A DNA stretch of 64,000 bases from assembly GCA_928085145.1 (NCBI GenBank), contig OV725082.1:49597249-49661248 (forward strand), given 5' to 3'. Positions 54,430-63,931 of the stretch are shown here, piece after piece. This stretch comes from Nezara viridula (Eukaryota > Arthropoda > Insecta > Hemiptera > Pentatomidae). Made by a program: the position numbers and the translations under genes. Under the pieces are notes generated by a model. The model made no database searches, was not told the origin of the DNA, and saw nothing but the letters and a program-made list of their open reading frames with translations. Numbering within the stretch: position 1 is the first letter of the stretch; the number at the start of each line of letters is the position of its first letter.

Positions 54430-54890
54430 GGCCTAAGGACGAGATATCGGCTACTATCGATATTTATATCTATATCTATATCTATCGATACCATCCAAAT
54501 ATCGAATTTGAAATATCGACAGTCAATATTTTCATCTATATATAAATATTTTTCAAAAATTTAATAGAAATATTGATTTTCTATCACATAGGCATATCAA
54601 AATATATGTTATTTTCTTCTTTGAATTAATGGAAATATTAATTCTTCTACTCTCCTTAGTAAAATTAATTTTCTAGCTCCTATCCATCATCGTCATCCTC
54701 AGATTTTTTCCAGAAATTTTCATTCAACCATTTATAGCTTTCATTCAGCCATGGTCGGATTCAGCGAAATGCTATTTTATTTTCACTCTTCGACAATTCG
54801 TGGCCTTGGATTGAGAAGGTTCTAATTTACAAAGTTAAGCAAATTGATTTTACGGAATTAAAAGGGACCCACGTGCGCTAATTAACTCTA
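54430..54890 (+). repeat. ATCGAT-type dispersed repeat, copy 3
   Basis: Starts with TATCGGCTACTATCGATATT and a (TATATC)n run, then AAATATCGACAGTCAATATT, ATTCTTCTACTCTCCTTAGT, TCGGATTCAGCGAAATGCTA, CGTGGCCTTGGATTGAGAAG and AGCAAATTGATTTTACGGAA, in the same order as at 15.93-16.30 kb. Confidence 0.65.
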
Positions 54891-54894
54891 CCTA

Positions 54895-55760
54895 TTTATA
54901 AATCACTCATCAATTCTTAAATGGTAAATAATGGATAAACAAAAACGGTTCATCCGTAATAAAAAAAATACATTTCGGGTATATATATTTATATATAGAA
55001 TAAACCAACAACATACGAGTTAACAATTTATTCGTGAATAATTTAAGAGAAGTTACTGATTTCTAATTTATTTATTGCGTTATCTATTGTCACTTTAATT
55101 AATCGACCGGGGCTATAATTAGTTATTTCTTTTTAAGCTTTATTTGCTTTGCCAAAGAAATTCATTCTTGTAATCAAAACTGAGCCAAGTAAATGTCAAC
55201 ATAATACTCTATTTTCTACAGGTCGAGATTATTTGCCAATGGATCTGATTTAAAACAGTTTTAACATAAATAAATTTTCTTAGTCCGTTTGGCTAATGCG
55301 TTTACTCACTAACCATAAAAGGCAGAAAGAAGCGTTGGTAGCATTCATTTAAATTTAATCTTAATTGATTAACTTCAAATCAATCGCTATCCAAGACACG
55401 TTTTGTTGGGTAAAGTTGGTTAATGTGCCAAATTTTCATAAAACGACAATTGAAATAAAATTTGAATTGTTTACTGCTCCAAATCTTGCAATTCATTTTT
55501 TTATTATGGTGCACTCACGCCAAGAAAACGTTCAGTCACGTCAACGGGTCTGCATACAAAGCTATTATGCCTAAACAATAATATAATATAATTTTTTTAA
55601 AAATTATAATGCGTATGCAATATGATAATGTAAGCACGTGTTAAGAAAACATAAAAAAAAATTTTCTTAGCATTATTGTTTCTGTATTTTTTTTTTCTTT
55701 CAAGGATCCGTTAAACGTCATTTTGTACAGTTGTTTCTCTTCCAGAGAAACAACTATTAT
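54895..55760. other. Stretch with no gene seen
   Basis: A 69-codon frame at 55,365-55,574 (plus) has no recognisable motif. Otherwise A+T-rich. Confidence 0.45.
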
Positions 55761-55776
55761 TTTTAAAAAAGAGAAA

Positions 55777-55990
55777 GGAGGGGGTTCAGAACTATGTGAG
55801 GAAGTACTGTTACAAGGAGGTGATTGGTCGATATAACGCTCAACCGCCAGGTTTTCCCTCTTAATTAATTATTTAATTAAGAGTACCCACATTACAGAGG
55901 CTGGGTGTGATGAAATATTACTTGCCATCAGCCGGAGTTGGAACTTTGAGCATTGGAAGTCAGTACCCACCCACTGAGCTACCCCGCTCT
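55777..55990 (-). mobile_element. tRNA-derived SINE, family B
   Basis: The minus strand starts AGAGCGGGGTAGCTCAGTGG (perfect A box). The B box is decayed (AGTTCCAACTCC). The body has CATCACACCCAGCCTCTGTA and TGGCGGTTGAGCGTTATATC. Flanks AAAAAAGAGAAA (55,765-55,776) and AAAAAATAGAAA (55,991-56,002) form a near-perfect target duplication. Confidence 0.85.
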
Positions 55991-56169
55991 AAAAAATAGA
56001 AAAAACATCCAAAAATCCTTTACTGCAGCCTACCATACAATGTGATCCCGTGTCACTAGTCGAATCCAAACTCAAGTGTACTTACATGCTTAGTCTTTTT
56101 TAATTAGCAGCAATAATATTATTAATTAATTTAAATAGATTGCAATGAAATATGTAACGACACGTATAA

Positions 56170-57125
56170 TAATGACGTAGAATTGAAAACATCTGGTGTG
56201 TCCACTCACACGACTTTCCTACCTATTTCAAGTGTTTATATCTATACATAAGTTCATGAAGAAACCTAAAAAAAAATTGAACTAGATTTTTTTTCCTGTC
56301 AAATAGAAGATTTGACTACGACTTATTTGATAAATGTAATAAATGTAAATCGGCTTAAGGTAGATCAATGTAAAAATTTCAATACTTTTTAATATTGCTG
56401 ATCAAAAAATTGTTGACATAGCTTAGTATTGGCAAACAACAATTTCTGTTAAAAGTAGAGGAAATAGTGAAGCTTGTGTGATGCCGGTAACAAATTTCCT
56501 TATTTTCGTTTAGTCATCGTTTTTCTCTAATTCACCCCATTCCGACACCAGGATATGAATTCCTAATCTTAAATTGGAAATAGAATAGCTGTAACTTCGT
56601 TCTTAGTTGTCCAAAATGAACTATTTTTATATAGTTTTGTAGGGAATTTCATTACTTTTTAAAATCATGCTAAACGACGTATATGGTATAATATATACCT
56701 AGGGAGTTAAGCCACATAACATTTTTCTTTCCTTTATAACTTTTTTCCTGTATTTTCTCGGGAATTCAGTCCATATACGAATATTGTAAGGAAAATTATT
56801 AACATTAACATTAAATGAAAGTTTCATCAAAATCGTTAGAGCCGTTTTAGCGCTACAGTCCATAGAAAAACGTGTTTTTTCATTCAATGCGCATGGAGCA
56901 CCGAATTTCTGTCACACGCATCAGTAGTCAAAACCCTACAAATTAAATAAGAAGCAACAAAATCGGTTCAGTAGTGCTCGAAAAAATCTTGGCACAGGCA
57001 GACAGACCAATGGCTAAAAATGTGTTTTTCGTACTCAGGAGGCTCTGAAACATTTGGATCCGTCGAAAACCGTATATCGGAAATTTGACTATTTTCCTTA
57101 CCTAGTATAGGTAGGAAAGTAAAAA
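56170..57125 (+). repeat. 0.94-kb dispersed repeat, intact order
   Basis: Starts CATCTGGTGTGTCCACTCAC, in which GTGTG and CACAC can pair, then ACGACTTTCCTACCTATTTC. It ends CCTTACCTAGTATAGGTAGG, a near-palindrome whose complement also contains CTTTCCTACCTAT, so the ends are partly inverted copies. The interior includes GAGCCGTTTTAGCGCTACAG and GGCACAGGCAGACAGACCAA. No protein. Helitron-like features (5' TC, 3' hairpin) are partial: the 3' CTRR end is not present. Confidence 0.7.
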
Positions 57126-57129
57126 AGCA

Positions 57130-57985
57130 AATCTTGAAGCAAATAATTCAACTGTAATCGCACAGAATAAAGAATAAAAAGAAAAAATACGACTTAATTC
57201 TGCCTATCACTCTGGCTATTTAAAAGAACTCATCAACTACTTGCCGTAAACAACTTCATTATCGCAGCAGAGCTTGTTTGGAAAAGACGATTGTGCTTCG
57301 AACCACATCGCTTTCTCAGTTCGCTCCCAAATTTAATTATTAAAAGTGGAGAAAAAAAAATGGGGGAGTGAAAAGCCCTATTCCCTTATAATTGAAGATC
57401 TGATTCATTCGGTTATTTGAACAACCCAGTTCCCTGAAGAAGGGGGAGGGGGAAGTGGAGAGGGGGGTTGCATCAAGGCTCGCCTTGAACACTCCTTCCT
57501 GATTGCCGCTCAGTATTCATTAGTGGGTCTTCTCGGATATCGGTATTAGTTTTATCGCAGGAAGCAATTACCCAATAACAAAGAACTAGTTGAACTTTTA
57601 AAGCTGATTGTACTATTTTAAAAAATAATTTCTTTGCTTAAGTCATTTTCGTCTTTCTATTATTAGTCGATTACTTAACCTCAGTTACTAGTTTTTCTGG
57701 CATAAAATCTGATGCAATAAGTTTATATCGACTACATTGTATATAAAAGAAATTAAAAAATCGATCACCTGATAAGGTGAAATAAAACAGTTTCAGTTTT
57801 TGGACGGAATATAACACAAACAAAAATACTTTATATAAACATAATTTATAAACCCTTTATTTTTTTTATTTCTTATAAGCTGAGAAATAGTGACTACGAA
57901 TACCAAGTGACTACGAAGTCGATACCCTAATTTGAAAATATTTTCAGAAAAAAATGTTATATATTATAAAATTTTACTACTAATA
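57130..57985. other. Stretch with no gene seen
   Basis: 57,190-57,560 is G+C-richer and single-copy within the window, without a convincing frame. The rest is A+T-rich. Confidence 0.4.
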
Positions 57986-58057
57986 CGAATTTGTATTTAT
58001 TTATTTATTTATTTGGTATTTTGTTGCCTCTACCCTGTAGAGTCATTGGAAACGCCT

Positions 58058-58680
58058 TTAAATTACACTCTGTTGCAGAGTTTTATCACTTTCGTTAACG
58101 ATTTCGTCAGGGTCAGTTATAATGTCTTGTCCACTCTTTATACCAGGCAATTTCTTTGTTTTGGAGATCCCCTTAATGCCTTTCACTTTATTCCAGAGCT
58201 CCTTCATTGAAATGCTTTGATTTAATGAAGATACGAAGTCTTCCCATGACGATCTTTTGCTTTTCGGTATATATCGTAATCTTTGTATCTCACTGTTTGA
58301 GTTTCTTGTAAGTGTGTTTCTTGGAGACAAACTAGAATAGGGTTCTCTTCGCTTATTGTCATTTTTAGGTGCTCTAAATGTCGGAAAAATCTGTTACAAT
58401 TCCATTGAATGATTGTTTTCATTTTGATTGGCAAAGTGTTTCTTATTTCCAGATTATTATTATCACCATGTGTTATTTTTAAATGCTCGGTAGTGTTCAA
58501 GGAGTGCTCATTCAAAATCTTTATTAGTTTTGAGGTTCTGATTTTTAGCCCTCTATGTGATACTGTGTCTCTGATATCTGAGAGCATTGTTTTCAGACCG
58601 TTTACATTGTTTGTAAACTGAGACATGATATCAGTAGCGTTTGATTCATTTTCTCCTGAGTCATGTCGAGTAATAGGCAT
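58058..58680 (-). pseudogene. LINE ORF2 remnants: endonuclease N-terminus joined to pre-RT linker
   Basis: 58,680-58,340 ends ORF1 and starts ORF2: KTIIQWNCNRFFRHLEHLKM and ENPILVCLQETHLQETQ, the first blocks of the APE-type endonuclease (Asn and Glu of the active site visible). Then 58,330-58,058 gives SKRSSWEDFVSSLNQSISMK, LWNKVKGIKGISKTKKLPG and DIITDPDEIVNESDKT, the linker just before RT. The rest of the endonuclease between them is missing, and the frame stops right at the 3' UTR. Confidence 0.75.
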
Positions 58681-58684
58681 ATTT

Positions 58685-60110
58685 TTTCTAAGTGAGAGGG
58701 TAAGTGCTTTTGTTGTTTAAGATCATGGTTCGCACGGGTCCAAGTATGGTTTCAGTGGGATTTCTGGTCTTCTTTGTTTTAATATTTGAGCCGGCTTTGC
58801 ACTTTTTCGCAGGTAATGATACTCTATCTCTAGTTTGTGAACGTTGTTGGTTTTTGTTGATCCCTTGATTCTGTGATAAGTGTGGTTTGGATTTGCATAG
58901 GGTTGTAATAGTGATGTTATTCCGTTTTTGTTTCTGGTCATCATCCTGCATATATTTCTCAGTGTCAGATGTACCTATCAATGTTTCCTTGTCAGTACAT
59001 TTATTAGTAGGTGTTTTCTCGTCAGTATGTTTGTCAATAGGTGTTTTCTTGTCAGTATATTTATTAATAGGTGGATTGCATCAATGGTTACCTGCCTATT
59101 ACTATATTCCAAGTCGCCTGGTGTATTAGACTCAAAGACTACAGCATCAATCCTTACCTCTTTCTTCAAACTACCCTCTAAATCAACTGTGCTTGAGCAT
59201 GGCTCGATCTCAGTTGATTGGAGCGTGTGCTCAATATTTACCGGATTATACCCTTCCGGCAGTTCTTTTTCTAAACATTTCGCTGCAAATGTCCCGGCTT
59301 CTTGCAGATGTAACATACTATAACATCTTCTGTGAGAAAAATCCGGTAATTGATTCCCTGATAAGAAAAGACAACCGTGCTACTTAACTTAGTTATATCA
59401 TCCGCCGCTATAAATACCTGTCGCGGGAACGTTAGTACATGGCTCAGGTTTTTTTCCTTATACCCGAAGCGTAAGAAAGTTATTGGTGATAATAGCCTAA
59501 TCCCTAGCTTCTGGATCTCTTCTTCCAAAATTGTTTGAGGTATACTGGGGCAAGCACCGGAAATAATGATCCGCTTTCCTGGATCAACCAGTCGTTTAAT
59601 TGGTATCTTATGATCTCCTATCGTCATACAGGAGTGCTTCATTAGAAGCATATCAACTTGATGCTTGCTACTCAAATGAAAGCAAAATCTATTTCCAGAA
59701 ATTCGAGAGGCATACCTAATGTGACTGTGTTCCATTATCTCAGCGAGTGCTTCGATATACTGTTTCTGCTTCACACCGTTAACAGTAGGAACAATAATGG
59801 CATACTCACGGTCAGAGCTCTGTTGGTATGACGCCACTTTGGCATAGGTAGGGCCAGGTTGCTTAACTTCCCAGTTTACAGCCTTATTGGAGACTTCCAT
59901 TTTTCCTGATTGAGTGTTCTGGAGTAGTCCACACACCTCAGCATTCCTTACAGCGCCTGGGCCATCTTGTGATCCCTCCATGACCGTGCCTTGCACTTGA
60001 AGTGCCTGCCCTGACAGATTCTTTCCTGCAAACAGTTTCCTGTTAATGAGCAGGAGTGTTACGATCGGCAGCCACTGGAGTTGACTTTCCTTTGTCGTTG
60101 GAAACCGCCA
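58685..60110 (-). pseudogene. LINE ORF1 (Gag-like, zinc knuckle), broken
   Basis: ORF1 would bind element RNA. It starts at about 60,110 (MAVSNDKGKSTPVAADRNT). A frameshift near 60,050 moves to a frame that stays open to 59,271: INRKLFAGKNLSGQ, then PTYAKVASYQQSSDREYAII, IRYASRISGNRFCFHLSSKH, PIKRLVDPGKRIIISGACP and VVFSYQGINYRIFLTEDVIV. The CCHC zinc knuckle begins in this frame (CYICKKPGH); its last Cys is found in the next frame (AAKC), so a one-base indel sits inside the knuckle. The following frame (59,316-58,978) ends in three 10-residue repeats. 58,981-58,688 holds a lysine-rich tail. At least two frameshifts. Confidence 0.75.
58978..59075 (-). repeat. Three tandem 30-bp coding repeats in ORF1
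   Basis: The minus strand translates as LLINILTRKH, LLTNILTRKH, LLINVLTRKH. The DNA units contain GTGTTTTCTTGTCAGTA-type sequence on the plus strand. The copy number would be variable by slippage. Confidence 0.8.
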
Positions 60111-60186
60111 TCTGATAGTTTTACAATTTTCTTAAAATTATTCCTGGTTTTTATTCAACAAGGTCCCAGCTGTTCGTCAAACTGAA

Positions 60187-60352
60187 TTGAATTTGTATTT
60201 ATTTATTGGATAATATAACATTATGTCACTTGGATACAGGGAGGTAAGATCACATTCACACTATAACTTAAATGTATGTAAATTTAAAAAAATACATATA
60301 TACCGATATACACTAATAATATCAGGGGAGCACACCCCCTCTCCCAAGATAT
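60187..60352 (-). mobile_element. Jockey-like LINE tail
   Basis: TTTGTATTTATTTATTGGAT, AACATTATGTCACTTGGATA and AAGATCACATTCACACTATA are the complement of the common tail. It is the apparent target of the element ending at 60,185. Confidence 0.65.
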
Positions 60353-60595
60353 TTTATTGATCACTTTTTCTTTAAAACAGAGCAAGCTATGGTAGAATTA
60401 GAAAAATAGTAAATTATATATAATTACACTTGCAGCGGTCTGTTACATGTTTTATCCTTGTAGCTTAGTCCGAAAACTTATTAAAAACCCCCTCAAAAGT
60501 TAAAAAACCTGTCATAATATGGCCTCCTCAAAAAAATTTATTGGCGCCATGAAACCTCTTTCTTTATTATTATTAATAAAAGTTTCTCACCATTT
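60330..60595 (-). repeat. Dispersed repeat, second copy (see 18.69-19.33 kb)
   Basis: The complement carries TTTCTAATTCTACCATAGCT, TGCTCTGTTTTAAAG and AATATCTTGGGAGAGGGGG, continuous here where the 19-kb copy is split by a LINE tail. It gives the pre-insertion sequence. Confidence 0.65.
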
Positions 60596-60660
60596 TTTTT
60601 AAACTTGTTTTTATTGAGAAATATTACAATCTGTCACAGTGAAAGGGAAATGAACTATAA
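60596..60660 (-). mobile_element. Short Jockey-like LINE tail
   Basis: TTGTTTTTATTGAGAAATAT and TACAATCTGTCACAGTG; about 60 bp only. Confidence 0.55.
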
Positions 60661-60664
60661 AATG

Positions 60665-61010
60665 ATTGAACTCTCATTTTCCCAGATCTCAGATTAGATA
60701 CCAAATACAGATCGAGACCCCATTTTATTGGAGAAATTTTAAATGAAAAAATCGTAGTATCGGAAATAATAAAAAAAAATCTTAAATAATGCTTAATGAT
60801 GTCTTTGTCAAATAACTTAATATTTAGAATCTATAATTGTTGCGTTGTCCCAATTCACGCGTGATGAAATCCAACGTATCTGTACTATTTTAATTTTTCA
60901 TTTTGGACAACAATTAGGAAACCTGCCTTTTCCAAATTTCCTTTTGGCTCCCACAGCACTAGATTCTGGGCCACTATACCCAGTTTTATTTAATTTATAT
61001 ATTTATTTTA
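60665..61010. other. Stretch with no gene seen
   Basis: No supported frame. At 61,008-61,035 the segment GCCTATACCCGCTAGGATCA resembles the 3' UTR of the LINE at 58.03 kb and may be another LINE 3' end. Confidence 0.4.
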
Positions 61011-61073
61011 TTTATGCCTATACCCGCTAGGATCATTGGCAATCCTTTCTTCACTCACACCTGTTATATTCTA

Positions 61074-61600
61074 TTGTTTTTTTTTTGTTTTTTTTTCTTA
61101 TGCCATAGTCATTGGTCATTCGACCATCCGATATCTTGCTGCCCAGTATAAATTTGATTTTTTTAAATAATCACTTACATATATTTTATTCCTAATATCC
61201 GTCAAAGCAGGACATTTGCTTAGGTGGCCTGCATCCATTTTCGCTTGTTCACATAATTTCCACCTAGAATCCTCAACCTTGTGGAGATGATTTCGTAGAT
61301 AGTCGTGGCCTGGGCCAGGCGGAAGTAGGCTACTGCATCTCTTCTTGGTAGGTCAGCTGGGATCGGGTTTTCCACCAAATATCCAAACATCCCTTCCACC
61401 TTGTCTTTGTGCATATTTTTTGTTTCCTCCTTCACCATTCGTCGAATTAAATCGTACGATTTTGGATGGACTGTTCTCGGCGAGACTATCCGCTTCCAAA
61501 TTTCCTGGAATACCGCAATGGCACAGAATCCACTCTAGGACCTCATTGGTGCCTCGAAGTTTTAGATCGTAGAGAAGGACACGCCAAGATAGCACTCGAC
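61074..61600 (-). pseudogene. I-like LINE ORF2 C-terminus with RNase H domain
   Basis: Minus strand: 61,595-61,353 encodes LEWILCHCGIPGNLEADSLA, the 'W.P.H.GI.GN..AD' C-terminal block of RNase H, with the catalytic His and Asp positions present but Pro-Ser changed to Leu-Cys. A frameshift near 61,400 leads to PRRDAVAYFRLAQATTIYEI, then KMDAGHLSKCPALTDIRNKI and YVSDYLKKSNLYWAARYRM, TGA at about 61,110, a short UTR (CCAATGACTATGGCATAAG) and poly-A at 61,074-61,092. RNase H would remove the RNA strand during integration. Only the last 170 codons remain. Confidence 0.8.
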
Positions 61601-61604
61601 AGAC

Positions 61605-62570
61605 ATTTATTCACGTCAGTTATATTCTATTGTAAAATGCAATCATTCCTAAGAAATCCATCAATCAGGACCGCCAGTGTTTTGATTCTATTATATTATC
61701 TCCACTATTTTAATACATTAATTTAATTGATTGGTGCGATTGGTCACATAATAAAGCCTCTGATCTTTTTTTTTGCAGCTATTGTTTTGAAAATGAAAAA
61801 AAAAAAAAACATATTTTTCTACGGGATCATAGTACATTGGAACGAGGATTCTTCTTTAAATGTTTAGCGTTGGCCTCAGTATTTCGGCTCAGGATGTCAC
61901 TGAATCAATAAAACAAGAAAGTATTAACAAGCGACATAATTCTAGTTTATTGAGTATCTCGCGTTACAGTAACTGTAAGCAACTATAAAACCTGGAAAAA
62001 AAATAAAGAAAGCATAATACCTTTAGCTTATTGATTTTTTTAAAAACTAAACAATTGGAAGACCAGGAAAGTCTATCCGAGGAAGCACGAAGTACCAGAG
62101 GACATTGAAATAAAGACTGCTTCATCGCGAAGGGCACGGCTAGCCGACAGGTTCCGCAGGTGGCCGACAAGCCAATTAGCCCAACATTCGGGTATTAGGG
62201 GAGGATGCTCGGGCACTGGACCGCTGCCAAGCTCATGTGTCACCCGCCTCTGAATTTTATGTAAATCGAATCCTTTCGATCTTTTTTGTCCTTTTTATCT
62301 CTGTCCTTTTGCTCCTTTTCTTCTGGCCACATTAGCTGGATACAAAAGGTCAGTGTAGAAGAACTGGCCATACATAATGGGCCTTCTTATTTTTCCGGAT
62401 AAAGGTTTAACATTACAGTTGCTAGTCTGCGGAATCTGTAACTAACATCGAATTTTGATGCAATACATCCGATACATTGGCCTGGATTTCTTTGACTAAA
62501 ATCGTATAAAATTTTTACTGTACTTCTGGATATACACGGAATCAACTTTTTTTTTTCTTGAAATATTTAT
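61605..62570. other. Stretch with a G+C-rich block, no gene called
   Basis: 62,055-62,270 is G+C-rich and open on both strands (minus: VTHELGSGPVPEHPP; plus: KVYPRKHEVPEDIEIKTASS) without a recognisable family. The rest is A+T-rich. Confidence 0.35.
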
Positions 62571-62573
62571 TTA

Positions 62574-63472
62574 GCGTCGGCCCGTGCGACAAATTTCGCA
62601 GCATATTTGTTATCAAATGCAATAATAAGAAAATAAATAAAGGAAGGCATCAAAGATAAGGAATCAAATGTTACTTTGGTCGATAAAATATAACTCGACA
62701 AAGAAACAAAAATTAATTTTAATCTTCATTTTGTCCACACATTTCATGTAAGCTGTATCTTTGCAAAAATAGTCGATTTCGATGATTTTTTTTTCTTTTG
62801 TAGAGGATTTACGTAATTTTTTATTAATCTATGGGGTAACCAGGGAAAAGTGGGTGTAATTTTTTGTTATTCGAAATAAAGTTTGTTTTCTTTCATAAAA
62901 CTTGTTTGTGAATTTCCGGGGTGATTGGGACTATTTTGCCGCCTGAAGGAGAACGGAAACTTCGAAATTGGTGGCCTAAATTTGAGGAGTTGGTAAAATT
63001 AACGGATATGGCTTGCCGATCAAAAACCCCATCCATGGAATATATTAAATCTCCTCTCTCGATCATAGAGACCTCAAGTCGACGAAAATGATAACATTTA
63101 TTCACTGACAGTACAAACAAATACTGTAAGGCTGTGTGGATGCGAACCCTTGCCTTGGTTATCTCGAAATAGTACGTTTTTGGGCTTAAAAGCAGGATCG
63201 ATAGTTCAGAGGAACTATCCGGTTTTGTGTACGTATCAAAAGCTTAAGATCCAATTTGTCCCGTATCGATTCTACTGGACCTACTACCGTTTCAGTATTG
63301 AGCCTAGCAAAATGTTTGCTATCGAACTTTATTTATTTTAGAAAGAAAAAACAAAAGTGGAAAATTCGATCGCTACCACGTGAAATCGGAATCACCGGTA
63401 CCTATTATGGAATTTGGCATGACAGGAGTTTTCTGTGGTACAAAACGATTTCGAGCCTTACCGTAATAATAT
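62574..63472 (+). repeat. 0.9-kb dispersed repeat, copy 2 (see 13.17 kb)
   Basis: Starts GGCCCGTGCGACAAATTTCG and aligns along its length with 13,167-14,077. Shared blocks include ATGGCTTGCCGATCAAAAAC, AGTACGTTTTTGGGC and GATCCAATTTGTCCCGTATC. Open frames inside (62,893-63,513) are not shared between the copies and are not genes. Confidence 0.8.
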
Positions 63473-63474
63473 AT

Positions 63475-63885
63475 GTGGGGGTGGGGATGGGGATATGTGG
63501 CTATAGGGATTGAACAAAAAATACCTTTTTCCTCAATTAAGGGCATTAGTATTTGAGATGTAAGGGACTCATTCATAACATGGGAATCAAAATAGTTATA
63601 ATAAGGCGAAGATCAATGTTTACACTAAGGTCTCAATTCTGAGATATGGGACAGCACCTGTAGATGATTTACTGTAAAATATTGAACTCTGATTTTAATA
63701 ACATAGAACTAATGATATCCAAATTTGTCAGCATCTAAAAGAGAGGGCAAATCTAGATTGTAAATTATGTAAAGTTCGACTTATATCAAACTTTTCTGCA
63801 ATAATTCAAGCGATGAGGAATACATGGAACAAATGGTTGGAGTGATCAGTGAAAAAAAAAAAAATAATTGAGTTTATTTTTACAT
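63475..63885. other. Stretch with no gene seen
   Basis: No supported frame or repeat. Confidence 0.5.
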
Positions 63886-63888
63886 TCG

Positions 63889-63931
63889 CCGACGTTTCGG
63901 CCCGAAGTTCAGGCCTTCATTAGGGATGGGA
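63889..63931 (-). other. Penelope-like hammerhead-like motif, second copy
   Basis: The minus strand reads CTAATGA, A, GGCC, TGAACTTCG, GGCC, GAAACGTCGGC. This is the same layout as at 37,172-37,202, with a fully paired stem II but G changed to A in the CTGATGA core. It lies at the right edge, so the rest of any element is outside the window. Confidence 0.5.

Larger units (their letters stand above)
57990..60185 (-). mobile_element. Internally deleted I/Jockey-type LINE retaining both ends
   Basis: From right to left on the minus strand: 5' leader, ORF1, start of ORF2 (endonuclease N-terminus), then a deletion to the linker before RT, then a second junction straight to the 3' UTR and an (AAATA)n tail at 57,993-58,016. 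RT is absent, so it can only move with help from a relative. GAATTTGTATTTATTTA flanks both sides (57,986 and 60,188), though only GAATTTG is outside the simple repeat, so the target duplication is suggestive only. Confidence 0.7.

Noticed and set aside
56170..57125. Calling the 0.94-kb repeat a Helitron
   Set aside because: It has a 5' TC and a 3' hairpin-like palindrome but no CTRR end and no AT insertion site that I can show.
58985..59075. Short regularly spaced direct repeats resembling a CRISPR array
   Set aside because: The units are contiguous 30-bp coding repeats without spacers, in an animal genome.
58887..59387. Plus-strand frames of 64-131 codons
   Set aside because: They are antisense to LINE ORF1 on the minus strand, whose zinc knuckle and repeat units explain the open frames.
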